From assembly GCF_900170025.1 (NCBI RefSeq), contig NZ_FWEX01000006.1:2434671-2498670 (forward strand): a stretch of DNA of 64,000 nucleotides, written 5' to 3'. The position numbers and the translations under genes are program-made. The notes beneath the pieces are model-generated. The model made no database searches and had not been told where the DNA came from. It worked only from the letters and a program-made list of their open reading frames with translations. Each line of letters begins with the position of its first letter. The first letter of the stretch is position 1. This DNA comes from Nitrospira sp. ND1 (GTDB lineage: Bacteria > Nitrospirota > Nitrospiria > Nitrospirales > Nitrospiraceae). Shown here one piece after another: positions 50,996 through 59,274 of the stretch.

Positions 50996-51751
50996 ATGAG
51001 CCAGAAATTACGCCCAGAGCGGGAACGGCTGGATCGCGTGCTGGTCAGCCGAGGGTTGGTTGCCAGTCGGGAAGACGCGGCTCGACTCATCCTGGCCGGC
51101 CTCGTCCGTGTGGATGGGGTGGTGGTTGATAAGGCGGCGAAACCGACCTTGTCGGATGCGAAGGTGGAGCTGACCGGGCCGGGGTCTCCCTATGTCGGTC
51201 GCGGGGGCGAGAAGTTAGCCGGCGCGCTGGATCAATTTCAGGTCGATCCCAAAGGAATGATGTGCTTCGACGTCGGGTGTTCGACCGGGGGATTTACCGA
51301 TTGTCTGCTGCAGCGCGGCGCCGCGCGTGTCTATGCCGTCGATGTGGGGTATGGTCAGTTTGAGTGGCGCCTACGGCAGGATCCGCGCGTGGTGCTCATG
51401 GAGCGGACCAACATCCGGTATCTTGAGCCGAGTGCGATCCGGGATCCGATCGATCTGATTGTCATCGATGTGTCGTTTATCTCGCTGACCCTCGTGCTGC
51501 CCTGTGTTGTGCCCTACCTCGCTGCGTCGGGGTTCGTGATCACGTTGATCAAACCGCAGTTTGAAGTGGGGAAAGGTCTTGTCGGACGGGGTGGGATTGT
51601 TCGTGATGATGGCTTGCGGGAAGGGGCGGCCGACAAAGTGGTGGCGTGCGCGCAGCAGTTGGGGCTGGAGTTGGCGGATCGAATGGAATCGCCCATCGAG
51701 GGCCGAAAGGGCAATCGGGAAATCCTGGCCTGGTTCCGGCGCAGGGCGTGA
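50996..51751 (+). CDS. tlyA: TlyA-type rRNA 2'-O-methyltransferase
   Basis: The 251-residue protein has an N-terminal S4 RNA-binding domain (ERLDRVLVSRGLVASREDAARLILAGLVRVDG) and a FtsJ-like methyltransferase domain (CFDVGCSTGGFTDCLLQRGA; VYAVDVGYGQ; IVIDVSFISL; LIKPQFEVG). TlyA methylates cytidines in 16S/23S rRNA. ATG 50996 gives the standard N-terminus; the longer upstream frame overlaps xseB. Confidence 0.9.
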   Translation: MSQKLRPERERLDRVLVSRGLVASREDAARLILAGLVRVDGVVVDKAAKPTLSDAKVELTGPGSPYVGRGGEKLAGALDQFQVDPKGMMCFDVGCSTGGFTDCLLQRGAARVYAVDVGYGQFEWRLRQDPRVVLMERTNIRYLEPSAIRDPIDLIVIDVSFISLTLVLPCVVPYLAASGFVITLIKPQFEVGKGLVGRGGIVRDDGLREGAADKVVACAQQLGLELADRMESPIEGRKGNREILAWFRRRA

Positions 51752-51922
51752 GGGGTACGAGTCTGGATATCAGTGGGTCTGCGGCGGGTTTCGTCCGGGA
51801 CGTTCACGCGCAAGGGCAACACGAAAACACTTTGCGGAAGCCTGCAGAAGGTGTAGGCTGACCCTCAATTGTTCGGTCAGGGGATCGGCACATCCGCAGA
51901 CGAAGGAGAGGCGAGGAGACGT

Positions 51923-52846
51923 ATGAAAGTCTTGGTCACGGGGGGCGCAGGGTTTATCGGGTCACATGTCGTGGATCGTTTGCTCCAGGAGGGGCATGAT
52001 GTTGTGGTGGTCGATAATCTTGTCACGGGAAAGCGGAAAAACGTCCCCAAGGCGGCCCAATTCTACAAACTGGATATAGAAAATCCCAAGCTCGAACGGA
52101 TTTTTCGCAACGAACGGCCGTCGATCGTGTTCCACCTCGCCGCTCAGATGAACGTGCGGCGTTCGGTCGAAGATCCGATGTTCGATGCGCAGGTCAATGT
52201 GCTGGGGACGCTCAATGTGCTGGAGCAAGCGTCGAAACATGGCGCGCGCAAGGTCATCTTCTCCTCATCCGGCGGGGCGATTTATGGCGAGCAGCTGGCA
52301 TTTCCTGCCCCGGAAACTCACATTACCCAGCCACTGTCGCCCTACGGCATCAGCAAGTTATGCGGGGAGCATTACCTATCCTACTACCACCGGTTGAGCG
52401 GTATTCAGGTGGTCAGTCTGCGATATGCCAATGTGTACGGCCCGCGGCAGGATCCGGAAGGGGAGGCGGGAGTCGTCGCCATCTTCATTCAAAAGATGCT
52501 GCGTGGCGAACAGGCGGTGGTCAACGGAAACGGGCGTCAGACTCGCGATTTTGTGTTTGTCGAGGACGTGGTGGAATCGAATTTGATGGCGATGGGTCCC
52601 GAGGTGGAGGGCGTGTACAACGTGGGCACGGGAATCGAGACGTCCGTGAACGACCTCTTCAAAATCGTCGTCGATCTAACCAAGGTAGAGTTTAAGGAAG
52701 TGCACGGCCCGGCCAAGCGAGGCGAGCAAGCCAGAAGCGTCATCGACTCCACAAAGCTCCACCGTGACCTTGGGTGGGAACCGAAGGTCGATCTGCGCGA
52801 GGGACTGCGGCGGACGGTCGAATATTTTCGCGACGGGCTCGGATAG
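51923..52846 (+). CDS. GalE-like UDP-sugar epimerase (extended SDR)
   Basis: The 307-residue enzyme has the NAD-binding motif TGGAGFIGSH, the YGISK active site (Tyr-x3-Lys) near residue 148, the serine-rich SSSGGAIYG strand, and the substrate-domain FVEDVVESN. It epimerises or otherwise modifies UDP-hexoses for envelope polysaccharides. AGGAG precedes ATG 51923. The substrate (UDP-Glc versus UDP-GlcNAc) cannot be fixed. Confidence 0.85.
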   Translation: MKVLVTGGAGFIGSHVVDRLLQEGHDVVVVDNLVTGKRKNVPKAAQFYKLDIENPKLERIFRNERPSIVFHLAAQMNVRRSVEDPMFDAQVNVLGTLNVLEQASKHGARKVIFSSSGGAIYGEQLAFPAPETHITQPLSPYGISKLCGEHYLSYYHRLSGIQVVSLRYANVYGPRQDPEGEAGVVAIFIQKMLRGEQAVVNGNGRQTRDFVFVEDVVESNLMAMGPEVEGVYNVGTGIETSVNDLFKIVVDLTKVEFKEVHGPAKRGEQARSVIDSTKLHRDLGWEPKVDLREGLRRTVEYFRDGLG

Positions 52847-52855
52847 CCGCTTGAG

Positions 52856-53176
52856 CTAATAGCGGGGCACGGATGGGTCTACCTGAGTAGACCAGGCATC
52901 AATGCCTCCGATCAGGTTTTTCACCTTTCCGAAGCCTTGCTGCAGCAGAAACCCTGTCGCATCCGCACTTCTCATCCCGTGGTGGCACACGGCGACAATC
53001 TCGGCGTCACGGTCAAGTTTGCCAAGAGATTGCTGCAGGGTCGCCAGCGGGACCAGGATGGATCCCTCCAACTTGGCGATGGCATATTCCCATGGCTCCC
53101 GGACGTCTACCAGCACCAGCTTGTCGCCTTTATCCAGCCTCGACTTGAGATCCTTAGGGGTAATCGTGAAACTCAT
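52856..53176 (-). CDS. Single-domain rhodanese sulfurtransferase
   Basis: The 106-residue protein is one rhodanese domain: LVLVDVREPWEYAIAKLEGSILVPL and catalytic cysteine in VCHHGMRSADAT. The CxxGxR loop fits GlpE/PspE-like thiosulfate or persulfide transferases. No signal peptide is present, so it is cytoplasmic. It converges on the epimerase gene with a nine-base gap. Confidence 0.88.
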   Translation of the reverse strand: MSFTITPKDLKSRLDKGDKLVLVDVREPWEYAIAKLEGSILVPLATLQQSLGKLDRDAEIVAVCHHGMRSADATGFLLQQGFGKVKNLIGGIDAWSTQVDPSVPRY

Positions 53177-53488
53177 CAGCGCACCTCCATCTATACGGTC
53201 GGATCATAAGGAGCCGAAAAATGGGTGTCAACTCCGGTGTGGTCGGCCATTCGTCGCGTGGGGTCTGATCTCAAGACTTTGCGGATTCAGACCGAAGCGT
53301 ATGGATGAGAGGACGAGGGCCTGGGCCTGACAGTCGGTCGGCAGGTAACGCCTCTGGAGAATGGTCGTTTTTTGTCGAATTGTGCAAATCCTGCCTAGTT
53401 TTTTAAGCGTAATCGGCACGGAGATGGGGTAGAATTCTGCCCTAAGTGCTTGATAACTGAAGCGCAAGCAGTACTCGCCGTTCTGTTT
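53177..53488. other. Divergent intergenic region between rhodanese and cutA
   Basis: The region has two T6-type runs (53370s and 53399-53404) and TAGAATTCT (53430-53438), a weak -10-like box, but I see no convincing sigma-70 pair, hairpin terminator or RNA gene. Confidence 0.4.
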
Positions 53489-53504
53489 CGGCACGCAATT
53501 TGCT
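53489..53504 (+). promoter_or_regulatory. Sigma-54-type promoter candidate before cutA
   Basis: CGGCACG, four bases (CAAT), TTGCT matches the -24/-12 consensus at all but the first base. Transcription would start near 53515, only eight bases before GTG 53523, which does not leave room for a ribosome site, so the cutA start could be a later GTG (53550, with GAGG five bases ahead). Confidence 0.45.
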
Positions 53505-53522
53505 TAGAGCTGTGGGGGAGAC

Positions 53523-53852
53523 GTGGGAGCGAACGGTTCAGAGGTAGTGGTGTTTGTGACTGCGGCAACGGCCGAGGAGGCAGAAAGACTCGGTCGGATC
53601 ATCGTGGAGTCCAGACTTGCCGCCTGCGCGAATGTCTTAAATGGCATTCGATCGATTTTCCGTTGGGAGAATAAGATCAACGTCGAAAATGAATGCCTGA
53701 TGCTCATTAAAACAACCCTGGAGCGATACCCGGAACTCGAAGCAGTCATTCGACGGCACCATAGCTATACTATCCCTGAGATCATCGCACTCCCGGTCAT
53801 TGCGGGATCGGCGCCCTACCTGGAATGGGTTCGGGAAGAGACTCGTAAGTAG
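53523..53852 (+). CDS. cutA: CutA divalent-cation tolerance protein
   Basis: The 109-residue protein has the CutA1 strand-helix pattern VVVFVTAATAEEAERLGRIIVESRLAACANVL, RSIFRWENKI, and the C-terminal HHSYTIPEIIALPV...YLEWV. CutA1 forms very stable trimers resembling PII proteins and is linked to copper/divalent metal tolerance, although its mechanism is unsettled. GTG 53523 has GGGGGAG; a shorter form from GTG 53550 is possible. Confidence 0.9.
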   Translation: MGANGSEVVVFVTAATAEEAERLGRIIVESRLAACANVLNGIRSIFRWENKINVENECLMLIKTTLERYPELEAVIRRHHSYTIPEIIALPVIAGSAPYLEWVREETRK

Positions 53853-53887
53853 TTGATTCTAATAATGTAATTTTTGAAAACAAAGGG

Positions 53888-53916
53888 TTGACCATCGTGC
53901 TAGAGATCAGTACACT
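53888..53916 (+). promoter_or_regulatory. Sigma-70 promoter candidate for the M23 peptidase
   Basis: TTGACC (53888-53893), 17 bases, TACACT (53911-53916), with a predicted start about 47 bases before the ATG at 53970. Confidence 0.55.
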
Positions 53917-53969
53917 GCAAAAGTCAGTGGCTGAATTCTTGGTTGAATCCGTGAAGGGGAGAGCGTCCT

Positions 53970-54989
53970 ATGAGCCAACAAGCGGCCGAAACAAGTGATG
54001 CCTATACTGTGGTGGTCTTTCGGGGGTCCTCCTCCAAGCCGTTACGGTTTAGTTTTCCACGGAAATTCGTGCGCAAGCTCCTGATCTTGGCTGCGATCCT
54101 GGTCGTGGCAGATCTGCTCGTTATCTCTCATTATGTGATTCGGACCGGAGAAGTCTGGCAATTGTCGGCGTTCCGGGCTGAAGCCATGGGTGCGCGTGAG
54201 CAAACCGCTGCCTTCTCCGCTGCGATTGATGATCTGAAAAAGCGTCTCTCGACCATGGGCGAGGTCAATCAACGGCTTCGAGTCATGCTGGGAATTGACG
54301 CCAGCAAGCCGGCCGGGGATTTGGCGAATGGACGGGGTGGCGAGGACGGTCCGCTGCCGGATGGAAAAACCAGTGTGCAGGGGAATGGATCAGCCACTTC
54401 TGGGCTGGAACCGCGGCAGCAGGTCTCCGAAGCGCGTGATGCCAATCAGTCCGAGGTTGATTTTGCTACGGAAAGTATTGAAGAGGTCACTCAGCAGGTT
54501 CGCGAAAGCCTTGAGGCCCTCGTCCGGGAGGCGAAGCAACAAGAGGAAGCCCTCGAAAGCCTGACCCAAGTTGCAGAGCAGCGTTCGACTCAGTGGGCGT
54601 CAACTCCCTCCATCTGGCCTGTGCGCGGATGGGTGACCTCGGCGTTTGGCCCCCGGGTTTCGCCGTTCACCGAAAAGCCGGCCTGGCATGACGGTCTGGA
54701 TATCGGTGCTCAGGCAAATTCCCCCGTCCAGGCTCCGGCGCTCGGGCGTGTCGTCACCGTGGCCTTTGACTCGAAAATGGGCAATATGGTTAAGCTGGAC
54801 CATGGATATGGGATTGAGACGGTCTATGGACACCTTGCCAAGTCGTTGGTGAAAGAAGGGCAGCGAGTGAAGCGCGGTGATGTGGTCGCGCTTGTTGGCA
54901 GCACCGGGCTTTCCACGGGACCGCATCTCCATTACATGGTCAAGAAGAACGGCCAAGCGTTGGATCCGACCAAGTTTATTCTCGACTAG
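53970..54989 (+). CDS. M23-family murein endopeptidase (MepM/LytM type)
   Basis: The 339-residue protein is anchored by an N-terminal helix (residues 32-50) and has a coiled coil (60-110 and 155-200) before the LytM domain. The zinc motif HxxxD is HDGLD, and the later HxH is HLHY in TGPHLHYMVKKNG. It cuts peptide cross-links in peptidoglycan. AAGGGGAG precedes the ATG. Confidence 0.9.
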   Translation: MSQQAAETSDAYTVVVFRGSSSKPLRFSFPRKFVRKLLILAAILVVADLLVISHYVIRTGEVWQLSAFRAEAMGAREQTAAFSAAIDDLKKRLSTMGEVNQRLRVMLGIDASKPAGDLANGRGGEDGPLPDGKTSVQGNGSATSGLEPRQQVSEARDANQSEVDFATESIEEVTQQVRESLEALVREAKQQEEALESLTQVAEQRSTQWASTPSIWPVRGWVTSAFGPRVSPFTEKPAWHDGLDIGAQANSPVQAPALGRVVTVAFDSKMGNMVKLDHGYGIETVYGHLAKSLVKEGQRVKRGDVVALVGSTGLSTGPHLHYMVKKNGQALDPTKFILD

Positions 54990-55136
54990 TCTTTTCGCAT
55001 TCCTTCCAGATTTCGAAAGAAGTTTACCCGTTCCCTTCCTCTTTTCCGTTGTAATCCTCGACTACCCGCGTCCCAGTCCAGCTCTACCAGCCCTGTGCTC
55101 CCCAGTCTTTGCGGCCCATTACTTCGGCGAATGCCG

Positions 55137-55145
55137 TGGTATACT
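55137..55145 (+). promoter_or_regulatory. Extended -10 promoter candidate for fhs
   Basis: TGG followed by TATACT (55137-55145) is an extended -10 element; no clear -35 is needed for such promoters. The predicted start lies about 35 bases before the fhs ATG. Confidence 0.45.
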
Positions 55146-55186
55146 CCGCACTTTCCTGAAATTCCTGTTCTCACGAGGAACATTGC

Positions 55187-56869
55187 ATGACTGATCTGGA
55201 GATAGCCCGTTCCGTCCCTCACAAGCATATATTCGAAGTCGCACAGTCCTTAGGCATTCATTCTGACGATCTCATTCCCTTTGGGCGCTACAAGGCCAAG
55301 ATCGCGCCCACGCTGGGTGAGCGAATCCAGAACAGACCGCTGGGGCGATACATCCTGGTTACGGCCATCAATCCAACACCCCTTGGCGAGGGCAAGACTA
55401 CGACCTCAATTGGGCTGAGCATGGGGTTGTGCCGCTTAGGCCATCGGGCCGCCGTCACGCTCAGGCAGCCTTCCTTGGGACCGGTCTTCGGAATCAAGGG
55501 GGGCGGTACCGGAGGCGGGAGAGCCCAGGTCCACCCGATGGAAGATATCAATCTGCATTTTACCGGCGATGCGCATGCCGTTTCTGCGAGCCACAATCTC
55601 CTTTCCGCATTTGTCGATAACCATCTGTTCCACGGAAATACGCTCAAGGTCGATCCGAAAGGGATCAGATGGCCACGCACGCTTGGGGTGAGTGACCGCG
55701 CGCTTCGCGACATTCTCCTGGGAGAGGAAACCGGGCGGCGGCCGGGGAAGTTTGTGATTACGGAGGCGTCGGAAGTCATGGCGGTGCTGGCCCTGGCGAC
55801 CGACCATGCAGATCTTCGCCAACGCCTCGGGAGAATTCTGATCGGCCTGACTGAGGGCGGACAGATGGTCCGTGCTGAGGAATTTGGCTGCGCCGGCTCC
55901 ATGGCCGTCTTGCTGAAGGATGCCTTGTTGCCGAATCTCGTGCAGACCCTGGAGGGAACTCCGGCATTTGTTCATGCCGGGCCGTTCGGTAACATCGCGC
56001 ATGGGAATTGCTCGATTGTCTCCGATCGGTTGGCGTTACGTTGTGCAGACTATGTCGTGACTGAAGCTGGATTCGGGAGTGATTTAGGCGCGGAAAAGTT
56101 CTTCAATATTAAGTGCCGCACGTCCGGTCTTCGTCCGGATGTCGGGGTGGTGGTGGCGACCTTGCGTGCGCTCAAGCTTCATGGCGGTGGGGGAATCGTG
56201 AAATCCGGTGCTCCGCTGCCTCCCGGTGTGACCGGGCCGAATCAGGCGGCGCTGGAGCAGGGCTTTGCCAACCTCGAGCAGCATATCGCCAATGTCCGGG
56301 CCCATGGAGTGCCGGTGGTGGTCGCGGTGAATGCGTTCAAGGATGATTCAACCGATGAACTAAACTGGGTGTGCGAACGCGCCCTGGAAGGGGGTGCGTC
56401 GGCAGCTGCGGTGTCGACCCATTGGTCCGACGGTGGACGGGGAGCCGAGGAGCTGGCCAGGGCGGTCGTCAAGGTCGCTGCGCAAGGTACGCAATTCAGT
56501 CCTCTCTATGAGGTGACCTCGCCCATTAAGAAAAAGATTGAGACCATCGCCACCACGATCTATGGGGCGGCCGGCGTGTCATTCTCGCCTCAGGCCGAGC
56601 GGGACGTAGAGCTGGCGACACGATTGGGATTCGATCGACTTCCCATTTGTATGGCGAAGACCCCGCTTTCACTATCGCACGACCCGGCGGTGAAGGGGCG
56701 GCCCTCCGGGTTCACGGTGCCGATTCAGGAGTTGCGGATTCTGGCCGGGGCCGGGTTTCTCACCGCGGTCTGCTCAGGCATTCAGTTGATGCCGGGTCTG
56801 CCGAAGAAGCCTGCCGGGGAACGGATCGATGTTGATCCACAATCGGGTCAAATTGTTGGCCTGCAGTAG
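55187..56869 (+). CDS. fhs: Formate-tetrahydrofolate ligase
   Basis: The 560-residue enzyme makes 10-formyl-THF from formate, THF and ATP. It shows ITAINPTPLGEGKTTTSIGL-type ATP binding (TPLGEGKTT), LREPSLGPVFG-like QPSLGPVFGIKGGG, GGGRAQVHPMEDINLHFTGD, and the C-terminal MPGLPKKP. It feeds one-carbon metabolism; in Nitrospira it may also channel formate-derived carbon. GAGGAA precedes the ATG. Confidence 0.95.
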   Translation: MTDLEIARSVPHKHIFEVAQSLGIHSDDLIPFGRYKAKIAPTLGERIQNRPLGRYILVTAINPTPLGEGKTTTSIGLSMGLCRLGHRAAVTLRQPSLGPVFGIKGGGTGGGRAQVHPMEDINLHFTGDAHAVSASHNLLSAFVDNHLFHGNTLKVDPKGIRWPRTLGVSDRALRDILLGEETGRRPGKFVITEASEVMAVLALATDHADLRQRLGRILIGLTEGGQMVRAEEFGCAGSMAVLLKDALLPNLVQTLEGTPAFVHAGPFGNIAHGNCSIVSDRLALRCADYVVTEAGFGSDLGAEKFFNIKCRTSGLRPDVGVVVATLRALKLHGGGGIVKSGAPLPPGVTGPNQAALEQGFANLEQHIANVRAHGVPVVVAVNAFKDDSTDELNWVCERALEGGASAAAVSTHWSDGGRGAEELARAVVKVAAQGTQFSPLYEVTSPIKKKIETIATTIYGAAGVSFSPQAERDVELATRLGFDRLPICMAKTPLSLSHDPAVKGRPSGFTVPIQELRILAGAGFLTAVCSGIQLMPGLPKKPAGERIDVDPQSGQIVGLQ

Positions 56870-56876
56870 TGGCGTG

Positions 56877-57737
56877 TTACCGCTGTTTCAGGTACCGGAA
56901 GAATTCTGATTCGGGACTGACGAGGATGGTGGTCTTGTCCTTGAGGGTCTTGCGATAGGCTTCCATGGTGCGGGTAAACTCGAAGAAATGCGGATCCTGG
57001 CGATAGGCATCGGCATAGATGCGGAACGCTTTGGCGTCTCCGCCTCCGCGCAATTCCTCTGATTCTCGATAGGCCTCTGCGAGGATGATCTCCCGATCTT
57101 TCTCCGCCTCCGACTTGATTTTCTGAGCCTCTTCCGCGCCTTCTGCGCGATACTGCTTCGCTTGTCGCTCCCGCTCGGCTTGCATGCGCGAGAACACGGC
57201 CTTTTCATTCTGCTCAGGCAGGTCGGCTCGTTTAATCCGCACGTCCTGGATTTCTATGCCATAGGCAGACGCTTTTTCGTTGGCGCGTTGGGTGACCACG
57301 GCCATGAGTTGCGCACGGGCCGATGAGACGATTTCCGCCAGATCGTGCCGGCCTAATTCCACCCGCAGTTCCGAATAAATAATATCGTGCAGGCGCTGGA
57401 GCGCGCCGCGCTGGCTTTGGAACGCCTGATACACCTTCAGCGGGTCGGTGATCCGCCACTTCGCAAAATTATCGAGCAGCAAGGTCTTCTTGTCCTGGGT
57501 AATGACGTCCTGCGCATTGGAGTCGTAGTCCAGAAGGCGCTTGTCGAAGTAGGTGACTTCTTCGATGAACGGCATTTTGAGGTAGAGACCCCCTTCGGTG
57601 ACGTTCCGGACCGGTTTCCCGAGCTGGACTACGATGGCATTCTGGGTGACATCTACGATGTAAAAAGGCGATGCACCGAGGACGAGCAGCCCGAGAACAA
57701 TGCCGACAAATGCCAGGATAAATCCTTGCTTGCTCAT
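56877..57737 (-). CDS. hflC: HflC, modulator of FtsH protease
   Basis: The 286-residue protein has an N-terminal membrane helix (residues 6-26), an SPFH/band-7 domain (NAIVVQLGKPVRNVTEGGLYLKMPFIEEVTYFDKRLLDYD) and a coiled coil (KAVFSRMQAERERQAKQYRAEGAEEAQKIKSEAEKDREIIL). Together with HflK it forms a cage around FtsH. Its ATG overlaps the hflK stop. Confidence 0.9.
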   Translation of the reverse strand: MSKQGFILAFVGIVLGLLVLGASPFYIVDVTQNAIVVQLGKPVRNVTEGGLYLKMPFIEEVTYFDKRLLDYDSNAQDVITQDKKTLLLDNFAKWRITDPLKVYQAFQSQRGALQRLHDIIYSELRVELGRHDLAEIVSSARAQLMAVVTQRANEKASAYGIEIQDVRIKRADLPEQNEKAVFSRMQAERERQAKQYRAEGAEEAQKIKSEAEKDREIILAEAYRESEELRGGGDAKAFRIYADAYRQDPHFFEFTRTMEAYRKTLKDKTTILVSPESEFFRYLKQR

Positions 57738-58783
57738 GGCGTGCGCTCCTGTGTCGAACTGGACGGGGCCGGTTTGGAGAACCGATCGAGCGGCAGATAC
57801 GGCAGCGCACGGTCCGCCCCTTTGCCGTCCAGGACAAATTTATCGATGTGGGGGAGCACGTCTTCAAGGGTCTCGATATAGATCCGCTTGCTGATAATGT
57901 CTTTCGCCTGGTTGTATTCTTTCAGCGTCGCGAGGAATCGATTGGATTCGCCCTGGGAGCGGTTGAGCCGCGCCTGCGCATACCCTTTGGCCTGGTTCAC
58001 CAACTGGGCCGCTTCACCCTTGGCTTTGGGGGTAATATCGTTGCGATAGCCCTGAGCTTGGTTGATCAGCTTTTCACGGTCTTCCTTGGCGTTGGTGACG
58101 TCCTTGAACGCGGCGGCCACGGCTTCGGGCGGGTCGACATCCTGCAACTGGACCGCGGCAACCTGCACGCCGGTCCTATAGTCGTCGAGGATGTGTTGGA
58201 GAAGTTCCTGCGTGTCGTTCTGGATTTGTGCTTTGCCCGTAGTGAGAGCTTCATCGATTTTGCTCTTGCCGATCACTTCCCGCATAGAGGCTTCAGCCGC
58301 CTTCCCGATGGTCTCGTCGATGTCGGCCACATTGAAGAGGTACTCGCGCGAACTTTTGATTTTATATTGGACGATAAATTCAATTGCCAGAATGTTCATG
58401 TCGCCGGTCAGCATCAAGGCTTCTTGCGGCACCATCTGCTGGCGGCCTTGGCGATCCTTTCGAAATCCGATCTCCACCCGGTGAAGCTTCGCGACCTTCG
58501 GTTGCAAGACGCTTTCGATGATGGGAATCTTCATGTGTGGGCCCGGATCCACAACGCGCACGGGGATACCGAAGCGTTTCACCACGCCTTCTTCGTCCGG
58601 TGCCACAATAAAGGCGCTTTGCCAGATGAGGAAGACCGTGAAGGCGACAAGAAGAAGATTGCGGAAACCGCCCGTAGGTAACAGATTGCGAAGTTGGCCC
58701 TGGGCCTGCTTGAAGGCCTGATCCAAATCGTCGCCCTTCTTGCTCCAAGGGTCTTTGGGGTCCCAGACCATGTAGTGGCTCAA
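57734..58783 (-). CDS. hflK: HflK, modulator of FtsH protease
   Basis: The 349-residue protein starts with a Trp/Asp-rich segment (VWDPKDPWSKKGDDLDQAFKQAQ), one membrane helix (residues 44-61), an SPFH domain (IVAPDEEGVVKRFGIPVRVVDPGPHMKIPI), and a long helix with KAKGEAAQLVNQAKGYAQARLNRSQGESNRF. It pairs with HflC. It ends by overlapping the hflC ATG by four bases. Confidence 0.92.
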   Translation of the reverse strand: MSHYMVWDPKDPWSKKGDDLDQAFKQAQGQLRNLLPTGGFRNLLLVAFTVFLIWQSAFIVAPDEEGVVKRFGIPVRVVDPGPHMKIPIIESVLQPKVAKLHRVEIGFRKDRQGRQQMVPQEALMLTGDMNILAIEFIVQYKIKSSREYLFNVADIDETIGKAAEASMREVIGKSKIDEALTTGKAQIQNDTQELLQHILDDYRTGVQVAAVQLQDVDPPEAVAAAFKDVTNAKEDREKLINQAQGYRNDITPKAKGEAAQLVNQAKGYAQARLNRSQGESNRFLATLKEYNQAKDIISKRIYIETLEDVLPHIDKFVLDGKGADRALPYLPLDRFSKPAPSSSTQERTP

Positions 58784-58861
58784 TTCAGTGAGGGTGGCAA
58801 TGTCGCCAGCGAATCACCTTAGCAAAGTGAGGACCGTCGAGCAACACATAAAGGCGGCCGG

Positions 58862-58889
58862 TTGACTTATCAAGATTCGTTGATATATA
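58862..58889 (+). promoter_or_regulatory. arsR promoter with an ArsR operator between the -35 and -10 boxes
   Basis: TTGACT (58862-58867), 16 bases, TATATA (58884-58889). The spacer is occupied by the perfect inverted repeat TATCAA-GATTCG-TTGATA (58868-58885), of the ATCAA-N6-TTGAT type used by ArsR repressors. Binding here would block RNA polymerase, giving autorepression that arsenite lifts. Confidence 0.8.
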
Positions 58890-58897
58890 TTTTTGTC

Positions 58898-59218
58898 ATG
58901 AAGGGAAGCACGGTGCGAAATCCAGCGCGGGCGGCGGAGTTGTTTCACGCGCTTGCGGACCCGACGCGATTGGAGATTCTGGACGAGCTGAAAGAGGGCG
59001 AGTGCTGTGTGTGCGAACTGACGGATCGCCTGCAGGCCGGGCAGTCGCGGCTCTCCTTTCATCTGAAGGTACTTAAGGACGCCGGAATGATCTTGGATCG
59101 ACGAGAGGGCCGATGGATGTACTACTCCGTGAACGCCGACGCCCTTGCCGAGCTCGATGACCTCGTCGATTCGCTCAAGCAGGCGAAGCGGGCGCGCCGC
59201 GCCACCGGCTGTTGTTGA
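58898..59218 (+). CDS. arsR: ArsR-family arsenic-responsive repressor
   Basis: The 106-residue winged-helix repressor keeps the metalloid-sensing motif ECCVCEL (C36, C37, C39), the As(III) thiolate site of ArsR, and SRLSFHLKVLKDAG as the DNA-recognition helix. Two C-terminal cysteines (GCC) might add a second binding site. ATG 58898 is chosen because the longer upstream frame starts inside the promoter. It controls the downstream arsM-acr3-arsC genes. Confidence 0.92.
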   Translation: MKGSTVRNPARAAELFHALADPTRLEILDELKEGECCVCELTDRLQAGQSRLSFHLKVLKDAGMILDRREGRWMYYSVNADALAELDDLVDSLKQAKRARRATGCC

Positions 59219-59236
59219 TTTTTTTCCGCCTAATAG

Positions 59237-59252
59237 ATCAATGAATCTTGAT
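59237..59252 (+). promoter_or_regulatory. Second ArsR operator upstream of arsM
   Basis: ATCAA-TGAATC-TTGAT (59237-59252) is an exact half-site pair with six-base spacing. Its reverse complement differs from the arsR operator core at only one base of 16. It lies 22 bases before arsM without a clear promoter, so it may control an internal promoter or act as a roadblock. Confidence 0.65.
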
Positions 59253-59274
59253 GCATAAAAGAGGAGGCGACGAA

